From Ruminococcus sp. FC2018 (GTDB lineage: Bacteria; Bacillota; Clostridia; Oscillospirales; Ruminococcaceae), in assembly GCF_000621805.1 (NCBI RefSeq), contig NZ_JHXH01000009.1, forward strand, positions 49,738-113,737: DNA of 64,000 nt, in the 5' to 3' direction. The notes under the pieces were generated by a model. It was not told where the DNA came from, made no database searches, and saw only the letters and a list, made by a program, of their open reading frames with translations. Both the position numbers and the translations under genes were made by a program. The first letter of the stretch is position 1. Every line of letters starts with the position of its first letter. Positions 63,438 to 64,000 of the stretch are shown in pieces.

Positions 63438-64000
63438 TGAACTGACCCCAAAAAGTTAGACAAACTTTTTAAAGAAAAAATATGCAAAGCGACTAAGAGA
63501 GATCTTGGTCGCTTTTGTCATGCGGCAGCGAATTTGTATTCAATAGGTGACATACCGTTAAGTTTAAGCTTTATGCGTTTTGTATTGTACCACTCTATGT
63601 AAGCATGAAGCTCGGATATGAAGTGTTCTATTGATGTGAATTCTTGTAAATACAGCAATTCTGTCTTGAGTAATCCGAAGAAGTTTTCTGCACAGGCATT
63701 ATCAAGACAGTTGCCCTTTCGTGACATACTCTGCCTGATGCCTTTATCTTTAAGCATTTTCTGATAATGCTTATGCTGATACTGCCAACCTTGATCTGAA
63801 TACAGTATCAACCCTGTATTGTCGGGTATCTTTGCAAACGCCTTTTCAAGCATATCTGTGACTTGATTCAAATTAGGGTGGTAACTCAGGTTGTAGGATA
63901 CAACTTCGCCGTTGAAAAGGTCGATAATAGGAGAAAGATACAGCTTGATACCAAACAGCGCAAACTCTGTCACATCTGTGACCCATTTCTGATTTGGCTT
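63438..64000 (-). mobile_element. IS3-family insertion sequence (IS150-like), partial
   Basis: Terminal sequence TGAACTGACCCCAAAAAGTT at 63438 is typical of IS3/IS150 ends. The transposase reads inward from the window's right edge, so only the 3' part is present. The element lies 20 bp after the Gln-repeat gene. Confidence 0.8.
63518..64000 (-). CDS. IS3-family transposase OrfB (rve/DDE), 5' end outside window
   Basis: 160 visible residues of the integrase catalytic core: first Asp in WVTDVTEF, second Asp in LYSDQGWQY near the middle, Glu in DNACAENFFG, and the usual end YIEWYNTKRIKLKLNGMSPIEY. The upstream half is cut off. A hairpin AAGCGAC/GTCGCTT (63484-63517) lies after the stop. Confidence 0.9.
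   Translation of the reverse strand, partial: KPNQKWVTDVTEFALFGIKLYLSPIIDLFNGEVVSYNLSYHPNLNQVTDMLEKAFAKIPDNTGLILYSDQGWQYQHKHYQKMLKDKGIRQSMSRKGNCLDNACAENFFGLLKTELLYLQEFTSIEHFISELHAYIEWYNTKRIKLKLNGMSPIEYKFAAA

Overview
The window reads as chromosomal DNA of an anaerobic, spore-forming Gram-positive of the Clostridia, most likely Oscillospiraceae/Ruminococcus-like. That placement is an inference from gene content: SpoIIID and YpeB (sporulation), rubrerythrin, NrdR, YdbC and DUF1653 proteins, consensus-like sigma-A promoters with 17-bp spacers, AGGAGG-type ribosome sites, and glycogen/maltodextrin enzymes. Coding density is high and almost every gene can be placed in a short operon.

Layout. 1-5.6 kb: a cysteine desulfurase cut by the left edge, divergent ypeB-rubrerythrin, then a beta-CASP nuclease with a uridine-kinase-like P-loop protein. 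5.7-13.6 kb (minus): iron alcohol dehydrogenase, then the glycogen-use operon malQ-glgP-PAP2 phosphatase-divergent methionyl-tRNA synthetase. 13.7-17.8 kb (plus): CBS/CorC membrane protein, secreted transglutaminase and a signal-peptidase-like membrane protein lacking its Ser. 17.8-18.4 kb: five tRNA genes (Val, Asp, Phe, Gly-GCC and an aberrant Gly-UCC). 18.5-25.6 kb: small membrane proteins, an ArsC/Spx-like protein without its Cys, Dtd, a mutarotase-like protein, an SPFH protein, a lipoprotein and Nnr. 25.7-30.2 kb (plus): amidohydrolase-birA and pyridoxamine kinase-trmL-degV. 30.3-35.8 kb: glycolytic genes pgk, tpiA and gpmI with two uncharacterised membrane proteins between them, and unusually hairpin-rich intergenic DNA. 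36.1-42 kb (minus): uvrC-VOC-folC, an ACT protein and a two-component system. 42.1-48.6 kb: two divergent MacB/FtsX-type ABC systems, with tandem 11-bp-phased repeats at the promoter of one. 48.6-59.2 kb: EamA transporter, tyrA, a patatin-phosphoesterase-M20 peptidase operon, an ExbB/ExbD-like three-gene set, a ROK regulator, and a flippase-ydbC pair. 59.3-63.4 kb (plus): alpha/beta hydrolase, DUF1653, spoIIID, nrdR and a Gln-repeat membrane protein. An IS3-family element begins at 63438 and runs off the right edge.

No CRISPR array, prophage or recognisable defence island is present. The best candidates for undescribed biology are the degenerate tRNA-Gly(UCC), the inverted-repeat-bounded structured element after gpmI, the multi-hairpin leader before tpiA, the ExbB/ExbD-like triad in a Gram-positive, the Ser-less SipW-like protein and the MetRS-like protein with a KASSS signature inside a glycogen operon.
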